From the NCBI GenBank assembly GCA_949318235.1, contig OX439133.1:23341526-23405525 (forward strand): a stretch of 64,000 nucleotides of DNA, given 5' to 3'. Each line of letters begins with the position of its first letter. Position 1 is the first letter of the stretch. The stretch is from Ecdyonurus torrentis. Its lineage: Eukaryota; Arthropoda; Insecta; Ephemeroptera; Heptageniidae. Made by a program: the position numbers and the translations under genes. Under the pieces are notes generated by a model. It made no database searches. It saw nothing but the letters and a program-made list of their open reading frames with translations, and had not been told where the DNA came from. Of the stretch, positions 11,834-21,288 are shown piece after piece.

Positions 11834-12175
11834 TCCATGGTCTAGTGGTTCACGCGTCTGACTTGCAAATGCAAGAGAACGCGAGTTCGATTCGAGCCAC
11901 CATCCAGGCTTTTTAAGATGGCAAATAAATAGGCAAATAAAGCCTGGCGCTGGCAAGAAGCTAGCCTGGAGATTAGGGAGGCAATGTCAACCTTACCGAC
12001 CATCCTGACTGACGGTTTTCTCAATCTGCTATGGCACATGCCGGGATGTTTGCTATAGGCTGTGGCTGACCCGTTTTAGATGAACCCGTACCGAACAAAG
12101 AAATGCAGGGTTTTGGAAGATTCAGGGTGTTTAAAAGCAGTTGGGAAACTGCCAGTACCTCACTGAGGTTTTGTC
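11834..12175 (+). mobile_element. tRNA-derived SINE with pentanucleotide tail
   Basis: The head resembles a tRNA. An A-box-like TGGTCTAGTGGT lies at 11838-11849, an anticodon-loop-like CTTGCAA at about 11871, and a B-box-like AGTTCGATTCG at 11884-11894. The body (to about 12175) shares CACATGCCGGGATGTTTGCT and neighbouring blocks with a second copy near 31655-31760. The 3' end runs straight into the AAAGC array. The pol III boxes imply RNA-polymerase-III-type promotion. It could be mistaken for a tRNA gene, but the anticodon and acceptor arms do not pair properly. Confidence 0.65.
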
Positions 12176-12434
12176 AAAGCAAAGCAAAGCAAAGCAAAGC
12201 AAAGCAAAGCAAAGCAAAGCAAAGCAAAGCAAAGCAAAGCAAAGCAAAGCAAAGCAAAGCAAAGCAAAGCAAAGCAAAGCAAAGCAAAGCAAAGCAAAGC
12301 AAAGCAAAGCAAAACAAAGCAAAACAAAACAAAACAAAACAAAACAAAACAAAACAAAACAAAACAAAACAAAACAAAACAAAACAAAACAAAACGAAAC
12401 GAAACGAAACGAAACGAAACGAAACAAAACAAAA
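12176..12434 (+). repeat. (AAAGC)n-(AAAAC)n-(GAAAC)n pentanucleotide array
   Basis: About 27 AAAGC units (to about 12310), then about 16 units that are AAAAC apart from one AAAGC (to about 12395), then about 6 GAAAC units and two AAAAC-like units. It starts at the SINE 3' end, so it looks like an expanded SINE tail with blockwise variants. Confidence 0.93.
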
Positions 12435-13073
12435 ACATGAACGCTGCTGTTTCTTTATATTATACTTATGATTGTGATAATACATTGTTGTCACATTAAG
12501 ATTTGATCCAGGAAGAGCAACATTTGAATTTTTAGTATTGTTGGTTTTGACGAGGAAGGGACACTGTTTCTTCATATCGTCAAAATGCCTCACATATAAA
12601 TTTAAAATGGTGAAATGGACTTTTTTTTTTTTTTTTTTTTTTTTTGTATAACAAAAAAATATTATCTTAGTAGAATGTTACCATTAAGGTATTTGAGTGA
12701 AATAAAATATTTTTTGTGGAAATTTAATATTTGAACGAGTCGCATTGATGACATTCCTCAGGAATAGAGGAAAAATGTAACAAATTTTTTTCCTTCTTTT
12801 TTTGTTTGTTAAACAACACAAAGTAAACACATACTATTTTTAAAGTATCAAATTAAAATAAGTTAACAAGTTTTCATTAAATAAATCTTGTGCAAAGCGA
12901 AAGAAAAATACTGAAAATTTATAATATAATCATTTGGATTCTTTAAACATTTTAGAAACATTTTAAATTTAGCCAATATTTGCTCAATTTTTCATTTATT
13001 CTCTGCAAGCAAAAAACAACAACAATGTCTTTGAGTTGTAACTTTACACTAACTTGATATGTTATTTTAAATA

Positions 13074-13252
<179 letters not shown>

Positions 13253-13683
13253 CCAGAATATATCTTACAATATCAATGCTAACTCTCTCTCTCTCTCTCT
13301 CTCCCTCTCTCTCTTAGGTATACAATATTGATATTCCAAGTTTGGTATATAGTTAAAAATTTAGAAGCAGTTCTTGTTATATCCACCACATGACTGCTTC
13401 GTTAATTAACAAGTTAATTAAGTTTAATGTATGCATGAGAAGTGATGATCAATTTTCTACCTGTCTCACTTCATACCAACTTTAAGATATACTTACATAC
13501 ACTGTTTGCCATAACATTGACAAATTACCCTGCAACTTGCAAATTTTAAATAATGTTTTATATTCATCTTATACTCAACTTTATGAAGCTTTTTAAGCAC
13601 TACTTCGCTTTTATATGTATATTACTGTATACAGTATTGTTAATTTTTTTAATACAGACGACTATTAATTTATTTATTTATTG

Positions 13684-13805
<122 letters not shown>

Positions 13806-13837
13806 TATAATGAAAAATAAGCTTTTTTATCATAGAC

Positions 13838-13973
13838 TTGAAAGTTTGTTTTCAAAATTGGTCTTTATTATAGACTTTTCCGAGTTTTAACTTGTTTTTC
13901 AAATTTAAGCTTGATTTTAGGCTAAACTCAAAATTCAAGTCAAACTGGTCTAAAAAAATTTCAACTTGGGCTA

Positions 13974-13975
<2 letters not shown>
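13838..13975 (-). mobile_element. Degenerate piece of the hAT-like family
   Basis: Strings such as CCGAGTTTTAACTTG, AAGCTTGATTTTAGGCTAAAC and TCAAACTGG resemble the subterminal part of 10249-10775 after much decay. A (CT)n tract of about 88 bp begins at 13976. Confidence 0.4.

Positions 13976-14063
<88 letters not shown>
13976..14063. repeat. (CT)n microsatellite
   Basis: Pure CT, directly abutting the decayed hAT-like piece. Confidence 0.96.
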
Positions 14064-14778
14064 AAGCTCCTCTAAACATGAATGTTTCATAAGACAATAT
14101 TAATTATAAGTTTTTTACTAGTAGGCACTATAAGTTAGTTTCTTTGTGTAGCAAATATGATACGTTAAAAGTGTACGTAGAGAAATGGTCAGTCAGTCAA
14201 TACAAATGAAACATTAGCCTAAATATATACTGTTTATCTATTTTATTTGTACAGACAGTATTATACCCACGCACTGGTTGTGAGTAAACACTTCATCATG
14301 TATGTTTACTTATTTCTAGCACCGAACTTTATCAAGCTTAGGTACTCTCTATAAGTATTAGTACACGGGAAAAAAATTAATTTATTGTTTAAGGGAGTAT
14401 GGTACCAACCTTATATCTCAAAAACTAGAAGTGTTTTGGGTCTAAATTTGGTGTCATTGTGTAGCTAAGGGTCAAACCTAGCCGTGATCAAAGTTTCATG
14501 ATGTTTGACCGTCCTGAAAAAAAGAAAACAATTATTGAAATTAACATTTGGCCTTATGGGCTTAAAATTTCAACAAATCACAAAACATTAATTTACACTG
14601 TGATCCCCCAAAATTTTTATATGTTTGAAATTGTCTCCAGCTGAAGTATCATTGTTCAAATTTTCAATTTTTTTTTGACGAGAAAAGTTTTAGTCTAATG
14701 GCCGACGTCGGTGACAATTTAATTTTAAATACAGGTTTAAATGTAAATCTTGCACGGAAAGAATAAATTATGAAATTA

Positions 14779-14972
14779 AAGTATATTATTCACATGACGC
14801 GTAAATGTGACGCACGTCGACGCGCGTTACAAAGTTGGAGCAATGTAAACAAATGGACGTTCACATTGTTTTTGAAAATTACATGTGAACAGCTCTATTT
14901 GTTAACATTGTTGCAACTTTGTTTATAGCGTCGACGCGCGTCAAATTTACGCGTCATGTCAATAATACTTAA
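14779..14972. mobile_element. Foldback MITE family B, copy 1
   Basis: Inverted arms of about 75 bp: AAGTAT.ATT.ACATGACGCG, GTAAAT.TGACGC..GTCGACGC and CAAAGTTG..GCAATGT. Internal TTCACATTG/ACATGTGAAC. A diverged copy lies at 50845-51055. Confidence 0.7.
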
Positions 14973-15010
14973 TCCTGCATTCATTTCGTTAAATCAAAAA
15001 TGATGGTAAA

Positions 15011-15322
15011 TTATAGGGTGTATCCGCATGACCTCATATTTATTGCGCTTGGATGCCATCTTGGAGTAGTGAATAACATTGCTCAGCATAGGGCAAACTT
15101 CGTATTTGGCTATTTTCTTTGGAAATTCGGTTAACTTTTTTATTGTTATTATTTTTCTCACATACTTTAGATACTTGAGATACTAATTTTTTACAGCACC
15201 AATGACCTGAAAAAACATTGCTTAGTATTTTTAAAATGTCAAAATGAGCTATTTCCCTATTCCGCCCATGTTATTGAGTGATTCAACATAACTTTGACTT
15301 TACCATAAATGCATGCACCCTG
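15011..15322 (+). mobile_element. MITE family A, copy 7
   Basis: Starts TTATAGGGTGTATCCGCATG. The TGACGTCA has become TGACCTCA. It ends AAATGCATGCACCCT. Confidence 0.72.
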
Positions 15323-15642
15323 AAGTGATTGATTCAATAATGATTAGATATCTAAAGATCGCAAAGTCACTAGGAATTTCTTTTCTGAGTATATCTCAGT
15401 AAATTTTCATTCTTCTCTCACATTTTGGCCGTAGTAGATAAACTTGAAAGTTATTTATAACCTGGCATTGAGCTCAACTATTTCTCTACAAGTTATAACG
15501 TCTATAATTAAACTTTGGATGCAAGATATAATATTATTGTATATACATCGAGTCAGACGTCAACATGTAAACAAACTGTGACGTCATCACCATCACACTT
15601 GACTTTTATATTGTAACGTAATAGGGAAATATACTTTGTTTG

Positions 15643-15890
<248 letters not shown>

Positions 15891-16589
15891 TTTACAACAT
15901 ATTTTATGAATTCTTAAAATGCATTGAAAAAATAAATTACTTAATTTATACTACATTGAACACTTGCTATATTGTAGAGCAAAAATGTTGCTATTTTGTA
16001 ATAACATAAGTATAATTATGCTAAAGATCTTAATTATTATGCAATGTAGTAAATTATTTTACAATATTGCATAAATATTGTTATTATCTTGTTATGCATA
16101 AATATTTCTGCCATGAGATAACAAAAGTATTATTAATTTTTATTTTTGTAATTTGCTTCAAAATTTATTAATTTTTATGAAATTTCAACTTTGTTTTATA
16201 TATGAAAAGGTCCTACAAGTGGTAGCCACTAATGTAAACTTTAGTTACAACAACATTTGAAAGCAGCAGACGGTCAAAACTTGTGACTTGTGAACTTGTG
16301 ACCTTTGCCCTTACAGTACACTTCAACCTTCAACAATACAATAGACATGCATATTTATATGTCTTATTATTTTTATGTTTTGAGTTCAATGTGCAACATT
16401 TTTTTAAACTTAAAGAATGATTTTCACAATGATTCTTACCGGCGGTGACGTAGCACCAATCATAGACAAGCTAGAAAAAAGGCGCGAGACTCCTAATTTA
16501 ACATAACGCTTATGGGAAGAAAATTTTTTTTCCCAACTTTTGAGAAAATTAGTAGATTGATTCTAAAAAAAATTTTAAATAAGGGAAAC

Positions 16590-16795
16590 ATGGAAAGAAT
16601 AAATTATATAATTTATGCAGCATTTATATCATTATAGCATAAATGATACTAAAATAATACAACATAAACATGCATATTCTACAACATAATATTTTTGCTA
16701 TTTATTATGCAGTATAGCATAGATTATGCTGTATGGAACAAAATTGTGCTGAAAATGGGTTAGAATAATTATTGCTTATTTATTTTGGTCCGAGT
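16590..16795 (+). mobile_element. AT-rich MITE family F, copy
   Basis: Starts CATGGAAAGAATAAATTATA, contains many partial palindromes of ATTATGC/GCATAAT, and ends near TTGCTTATTTATTTTGGTCC. The ends in better copies are imperfect inverted repeats (ACATGGAAAGAATAAATTACG). Confidence 0.5.
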
Positions 16796-16850
16796 AGTGA
16801 ACATTTTTATAATACAATGTTTAAAAAATGTTGTATTAAAAGTCTGGCAA

Positions 16851-17190
16851 AGTATTAAAGCACATAAAACAACATGTGCTTTTAATGAATAAAATTGAAA
16901 TGGGATCTTCAAAACTGTTGTCAATTTTTACCAGAATGTTAATGTAGCCCCATGAGAGAACGTAAAAATAATGTAAAGTATGCAATTTAAGTGACTATTC
17001 ATGTTTATGACGTAAGAAACATGCAAAAATTACTATGAAAATGTTGTGCAGGTTGAATAAATCGAAATTTCTGATCACTGCTACGGAGCTACAGTTGAAT
17101 TTTGACACAAACTAAAGTTATTTATGTAAGTCCCATCAAGTGTTTTGTGATATAAATTTTGATGTTTTTCTCTGGTCTATTCCTTTAAGT
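16851..17190 (+). mobile_element. MITE family D, copy 2
   Basis: Same blocks as 162-492. The ends TTAAAG and GGTCTATTCCTTTAAGT are preserved. It lies immediately after a family F copy, as does copy 3. Confidence 0.6.
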
Positions 17191-17339
17191 CAAAGTTATC
17201 AACAATATATATATGTGTTGTTTTATTGCTGTTGATCTATTTTTTTGCTCATATGTAAAGTTTGCATGTTGTGGTCAAGGTTTTGTAAAACAGGGCTGTC
17301 AAGCCCTCACAACGCCTTTATTAAGTTACTTATTATTAT

Positions 17340-17343
17340 ATAC
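17340..17343. repeat. Target-site duplication (left), ATAC
   Basis: ATAC immediately precedes the 5' LTR and recurs at 28216-28219 after the 3' LTR. Four to six bases is typical of LTR element integration. Confidence 0.8.
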
Positions 17344-18067
17344 TGTAATGCGCCACAATTCAAACTATTAGTTCATATTATTTCTCACAGGTGGCGCATA
17401 GGCTATCATTTTTAGGCATGATTCATTATTGTGTGGCCAGTGGCAAACAAAAACAAACAGTCAGTTCGCATATCGAACGTTTTCATCACTTTTGTTGGTT
17501 TTCCAGTGTTATCATTATGACAAGGTATTTATATGTAAATTACTTAAATGTATAACATCTATAGTATGCATTGATATAATTATACAGATTATATAAAACG
17601 TATTTTAGTTATATCAATGCATTATAGATATGTAAAAGAGGCGTGTGTATCCCGTCGTCACATTTTCCTTTCGCTCAATCTCCCTCTACCGACTTCCAGA
17701 CAAATCAAGCATTCTTAGCTTGCTCACAGCTCATGGTGGTTGATATTTGCGTTTCTCTCTGAGCGACCTTTGTCAAATTTGCATACTACCATCGTAGGGG
17801 TATTCATTGAATATCCTATTCTACGAATATATGCTGTTTAACCGATATACGATTAATATGAATATGTAAAGGTAATAAAACTATGTACAGATGATTGATG
17901 TTTTGCACACACATTTATATTGTATAATAAAAAAATATAATAATTTCAACAGTATTTGCATAAACTAAATATACATTTTTTATTGAATTTAACTCATGAA
18001 CCCGTCCTTAGACGACAGTCCGCTTATCTATATTATACTAGTTCAAAGTAAAACAATAATTACTACA
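17344..18067 (+). repeat. 5' LTR
   Basis: 724 bp from TGTAATGCGCC to ATTACTACA. It contains a TATA box (TATATAAAA, 17590-17598) in the loop of a 25-bp palindrome and a poly(A) signal AATAAA at 17874-17879. U3, R and U5 limits are not defined, but transcription is expected to start some 25-35 bases past the TATA box. Confidence 0.95.
17555..17633 (+). promoter_or_regulatory. LTR core promoter inside a palindrome
   Basis: The arms 17555-17579 and 17609-17633 are near-perfect inverted repeats (ATGCATTGATATAA against TTATATCAATGCAT, extended by ATCTATA/TATAGAT). The 29-bp loop holds TATATAAAA. The same structure recurs in the 3' LTR at 27703-27781. Confidence 0.6.
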
Positions 18068-18070
18068 TAA

Positions 18071-18088
18071 TGGGGGCCTTGGGGCTTT
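18071..18088 (+). other. Putative primer-binding site
   Basis: Starts TGGGGGCCTTGGGGC three bases after the 5' LTR. The opening TGG matches the CCA end of a tRNA and the first seven bases would fit a proline tRNA, but agreement then fails, so the primer tRNA is not assigned. Confidence 0.45.
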
Positions 18089-18149
18089 ATACAATATATT
18101 TTGTGTGTATGCATCATCATTTTTGCAAAGTTAAGTGTAATAGAGAGAC

Positions 18150-18155
18150 GTAAGT
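18150..18155 (+). promoter_or_regulatory. Splice donor in the retrotransposon leader
   Basis: AGAC|GTAAGT is a full consensus donor between the PBS and gag. It lies where retroviruses place the major donor for subgenomic mRNA. Its likely partner is the acceptor ending at 25728, just before ORF3. Confidence 0.5.
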
Positions 18156-18460
18156 TATTCAAAAGAGAGTTTTAGGTAGGTCGAGATCGCAATTTTTTTT
18201 TTTATCTCCCTTCCACCCAATATAATAAACTACGTTCTTTTCATTCTTTGGTACTGATATACGTATTTTGACGATTTATTTTTCTTAATATAAAATTTCG
18301 TGAAAGAATTAACTGTATATTACAGTAAAAACTTAAAAAATTACCGTATTATTCATTTTTTTTTATTATCATCATAATTTTTGCTAGTCGCAGAGTTTAA
18401 AACTCGTTGACATTTAAATATTGTTGTTTTTTTTTATCATTTATTTTGCTATAAAATAAG

Positions 18461-21235
18461 ATGGAAGAAGACAATAGTTTTTTGAATAATGCTAGAGAGC
18501 ATTTAGCAAGAATAGATGAAGAATTAGAGATCTTGGAACACGAGGTTGTCGATCTAGAAATACCTGATCACATTTCTAGCTCCGATACAAGTTCAATAGT
18601 CGATCCAAGTCAGGCAAACAATGCAAGCCATTGTGAGCAAGCAAGCGAGGAGTCACAAGGAATGTCTACACACACTTCTTTGCATCAAGGTCAACAATTT
18701 CAGGTTGCCAGCGCTAGCGCCGTTCAGCAAGACACGGCTACTCTACCGCTGGGCTTGGTCAACCAAGAGCCTAGGCATGCTACCGTTCATGCCGTGCAGA
18801 ATATACCACCCTATACTTCAACTAATAATGACACTATGACGTCACAACCACTACAGCCTCAACACTCAAACGTCATTACAAGTTCTAATTTAGGCATAGG
18901 ACTGTCATTAAGTCAAGATGTTAATAGAAATAAACCTATTTCTACCACAATATCTAATTTATCTCTCACTGAGGCACAAGAACGTGTGAGAGGTGTAATG
19001 GGTATCATTAATCATAGTCATCAAACCTCATCTAATCAACCAACAATTATAGATCAGTCTCAAGTAAATAATAGTAGTAGTGCTTCTTATATACCACCTC
19101 CTATTTTACCATCTACTATAAATAGTTTAGGGGTTCAAAATTATTCAAATGTTTTTAATAATTCTACAAATCCTTTAACTTCAGTAAGATATAGTAGTGT
19201 ATTAAATACTCCCATTATTCATACTATAGCTAGTGCTACTCCGGTACAGCAGCAAACTCAGGCACTTAACATCACTCCAACATTTATACCTCAGTCTTCA
19301 TTATCGTATTTGCCTACGACAGCGAGTAGTATACCTCATGCTACTGCAACGTTGCCAGTCACCACTGTCGTAGCGCATTATACAACAACTACGTCTATTC
19401 CTATTTATACATCATCAGCTCATTATTCTCAAAGTTCATTTCCACCATTAATCTCATCACAATCTCAATTTAATCCAAGTATTCATGCTAATATAGGTAC
19501 ACCTCTACCAACTAGTATGTTTTCTTCATCTACATTAAACTCAGCTGGTGCCAGTAATTATCTTAATAATCCTCCACCACCACTGATTCCAACGGTGACT
19601 AATAATCCATATATTAATGCTTTACATCAACATGAAAGAGAGCTAATTAATATAAATAGAGAAGGTAGAGCATTAAATCAAGAGCATAGATCATTAAATA
19701 ATGATGATAGGAGACAGGCTTTAAACCATCAGTTAGTAATAAATAGATCAGAAGGTGTATTACGTGAGCAAGAGAGTATAGTAGAGGAGACTCAAAAAGC
19801 TTTACATAATTTAGCTATTAGTGAGCAAAATCATATTACACATTATCAAGAATTATTAAATCATCAACAAGAAATTCAGTCTGTAGGTCAAAGTACGTGG
19901 TTTGATCAAACAAGAGAAGTTTTAGCTCAACAATTGAGGCAGCAAGAACAATTATTTAGAGATCAAATAGCTATTAAAAATAGTAATCATGAACAGAATA
20001 GAGTAGCTATGAGTCAACAGCAAGCCATGATGCAGCAACATCATGAATTATTATTACAACATGAAATTAGAAATCAGCAAGCTCGTGAAGCCAATGAGAG
20101 ACGTCATACATCTACGTGGCACGCAAAAAATTTAGAACCTCCTAAATTTAGTGGTATATTTGATACTATGCCGCCTTTTGAGTTCATTCAAAATTTAGAG
20201 CTGTATGCTAATAGTAATAATATCGATGAACGTACACTCTTAAACCAAATACTACCTACATTATTTGAAAGAGAAGCAAAAGTGTGGTATTCTAATAGGA
20301 TGTTTGTTTCTTATGCTCACTTTAAAGATCAATTCAACACATTTTATTTTTCTCCTGCTTATCAATTACAATTACAAGAACAATTTAATAATAGATCACA
20401 GCATGTGAATGAACCACTTATTCATTATTCAGGTGTTATTATGCAGTTCTATAGATTACTCAACATTCAAGCCACTGACCAAGAAAAAATAAGTAGAATT
20501 ATTAATAAAGTATGTCCAAAATATAGCAATTATTTCTGTGACAGGCGATTTTCAGATATTGCAGATTTTGAGCGGTATGCTTTGGCCATACAAAATACAA
20601 TAACAAGAGAGTTATTATATGTACCACCACCAAGTCCAAGCGCTTCAGTCGAGCCATCTTTAGCATGGCATAATAATTCACCTCCATGTAATGATAGTAA
20701 TAATTATAGTCCTAAATATAATGCAAAATACTTCTCTAGTAATTATGACAGATCATCAAATGATAGAGTCAGCAGATCTCCAAATAGAAGAAACTATAAT
20801 AATTATCATGAAGGTAATAGAAGTAACTCTTACGAGAGAAATAATTATAGAGGTAATTCAAGTGAAAGAAATGACTATCGAAGTAACTCTCAAGAGAGAG
20901 ACAATACTAATGGTAGTTATAGAGATAATTCAAGAGATAGATATAACTCTAATTATAGACCAAATAATAATAACAACAAGCAGGAGGATAATAATTCTAA
21001 AAGAAATAACTCCCCTCATAAAGAAGGTTCTTCACATAACGAGAGAAGAGAAAATAATTATTCTCCGAATAGAGCGAGAAATAATTATCAATCATCTCGT
21101 AACAACGATCGTGACAGAAGGAGAGTCGATCAAGAAAACAGAAGAGACAGTTCTCCACGTCGAGTCCACTTTAATTCTCGTTCAGATGAAAGAAGTCAAT
21201 CTAAATCTCCAAATAGGGACAACTCAAAAAACTAG
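18461..21235 (+). CDS. gag: Gag-like structural protein (924 aa)
   Basis: First gene of the element. Residues about 1-380 are a low-complexity S/T/Q/N/P-rich region. Residues about 386-555 are rich in Q, E, H and R with a heptad-like pattern that suggests a coiled coil. Residues about 557-735 (from EPPKFSG through the FEFIQNLE and AKVWYSNRM blocks) resemble the retrotransposon Gag capsid domain, with an RYALAIQN block near the end. The tail from about 743 is rich in N, R, S, D and E with many RNN, RS and ER repeats. I see no CCHC zinc knuckle, so the basic RS/RN tail may bind RNA instead. At 924 aa it is much longer than usual Ty3/gypsy Gag proteins (roughly 300-500 aa). The start is the first ATG of a long open frame. 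It ends TCA AAA AAC TAG, on a frameshift site. Confidence 0.85.
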   Translation: MEEDNSFLNNAREHLARIDEELEILEHEVVDLEIPDHISSSDTSSIVDPSQANNASHCEQASEESQGMSTHTSLHQGQQFQVASASAVQQDTATLPLGLVNQEPRHATVHAVQNIPPYTSTNNDTMTSQPLQPQHSNVITSSNLGIGLSLSQDVNRNKPISTTISNLSLTEAQERVRGVMGIINHSHQTSSNQPTIIDQSQVNNSSSASYIPPPILPSTINSLGVQNYSNVFNNSTNPLTSVRYSSVLNTPIIHTIASATPVQQQTQALNITPTFIPQSSLSYLPTTASSIPHATATLPVTTVVAHYTTTTSIPIYTSSAHYSQSSFPPLISSQSQFNPSIHANIGTPLPTSMFSSSTLNSAGASNYLNNPPPPLIPTVTNNPYINALHQHERELININREGRALNQEHRSLNNDDRRQALNHQLVINRSEGVLREQESIVEETQKALHNLAISEQNHITHYQELLNHQQEIQSVGQSTWFDQTREVLAQQLRQQEQLFRDQIAIKNSNHEQNRVAMSQQQAMMQQHHELLLQHEIRNQQAREANERRHTSTWHAKNLEPPKFSGIFDTMPPFEFIQNLELYANSNNIDERTLLNQILPTLFEREAKVWYSNRMFVSYAHFKDQFNTFYFSPAYQLQLQEQFNNRSQHVNEPLIHYSGVIMQFYRLLNIQATDQEKISRIINKVCPKYSNYFCDRRFSDIADFERYALAIQNTITRELLYVPPPSPSASVEPSLAWHNNSPPCNDSNNYSPKYNAKYFSSNYDRSSNDRVSRSPNRRNYNNYHEGNRSNSYERNNYRGNSSERNDYRSNSQERDNTNGSYRDNSRDRYNSNYRPNNNNNKQEDNNSKRNNSPHKEGSSHNERRENNYSPNRARNNYQSSRNNDRDRRRVDQENRRDSSPRRVHFNSRSDERSQSKSPNRDNSKN

Positions 21236-21273
21236 TATCAGTCCTTGCTACAGAGACAGAGGGTAGTGAGGAC
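21226..21273 (+). promoter_or_regulatory. -1 ribosomal frameshift signal between gag and pol
   Basis: In the gag frame the last codons read TCA AAA AAC TAG, so the heptamer A AAA AAC (21226-21232) sits directly before the gag stop. After an 8-base spacer, GTCCTTGCTAC (21241-21251) pairs with GTAGTGAGGAC (21263-21273) as an 11-bp stem, counting two G-U pairs, around an 11-base loop. Pol lies in the -1 frame, which is open from 21217 through the overlap. All three classical parts of a programmed -1 site are present. I see no clear pseudoknot partner for the loop. Confidence 0.85.
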
Positions 21274-21288
21274 ACAGGTAAAATAGGG

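Noticed and set aside
11834..11906. A functional tRNA gene
   Set aside because: A and B boxes are present and the loop-like CTTGCAA could be read as an anticodon, but the anticodon and acceptor stems do not pair, and the sequence continues into a SINE body with a related copy near 31655.
18071..18088. Firm assignment of a proline tRNA primer
   Set aside because: Only about seven bases agree before mismatches. A tRNA set from the organism is needed.
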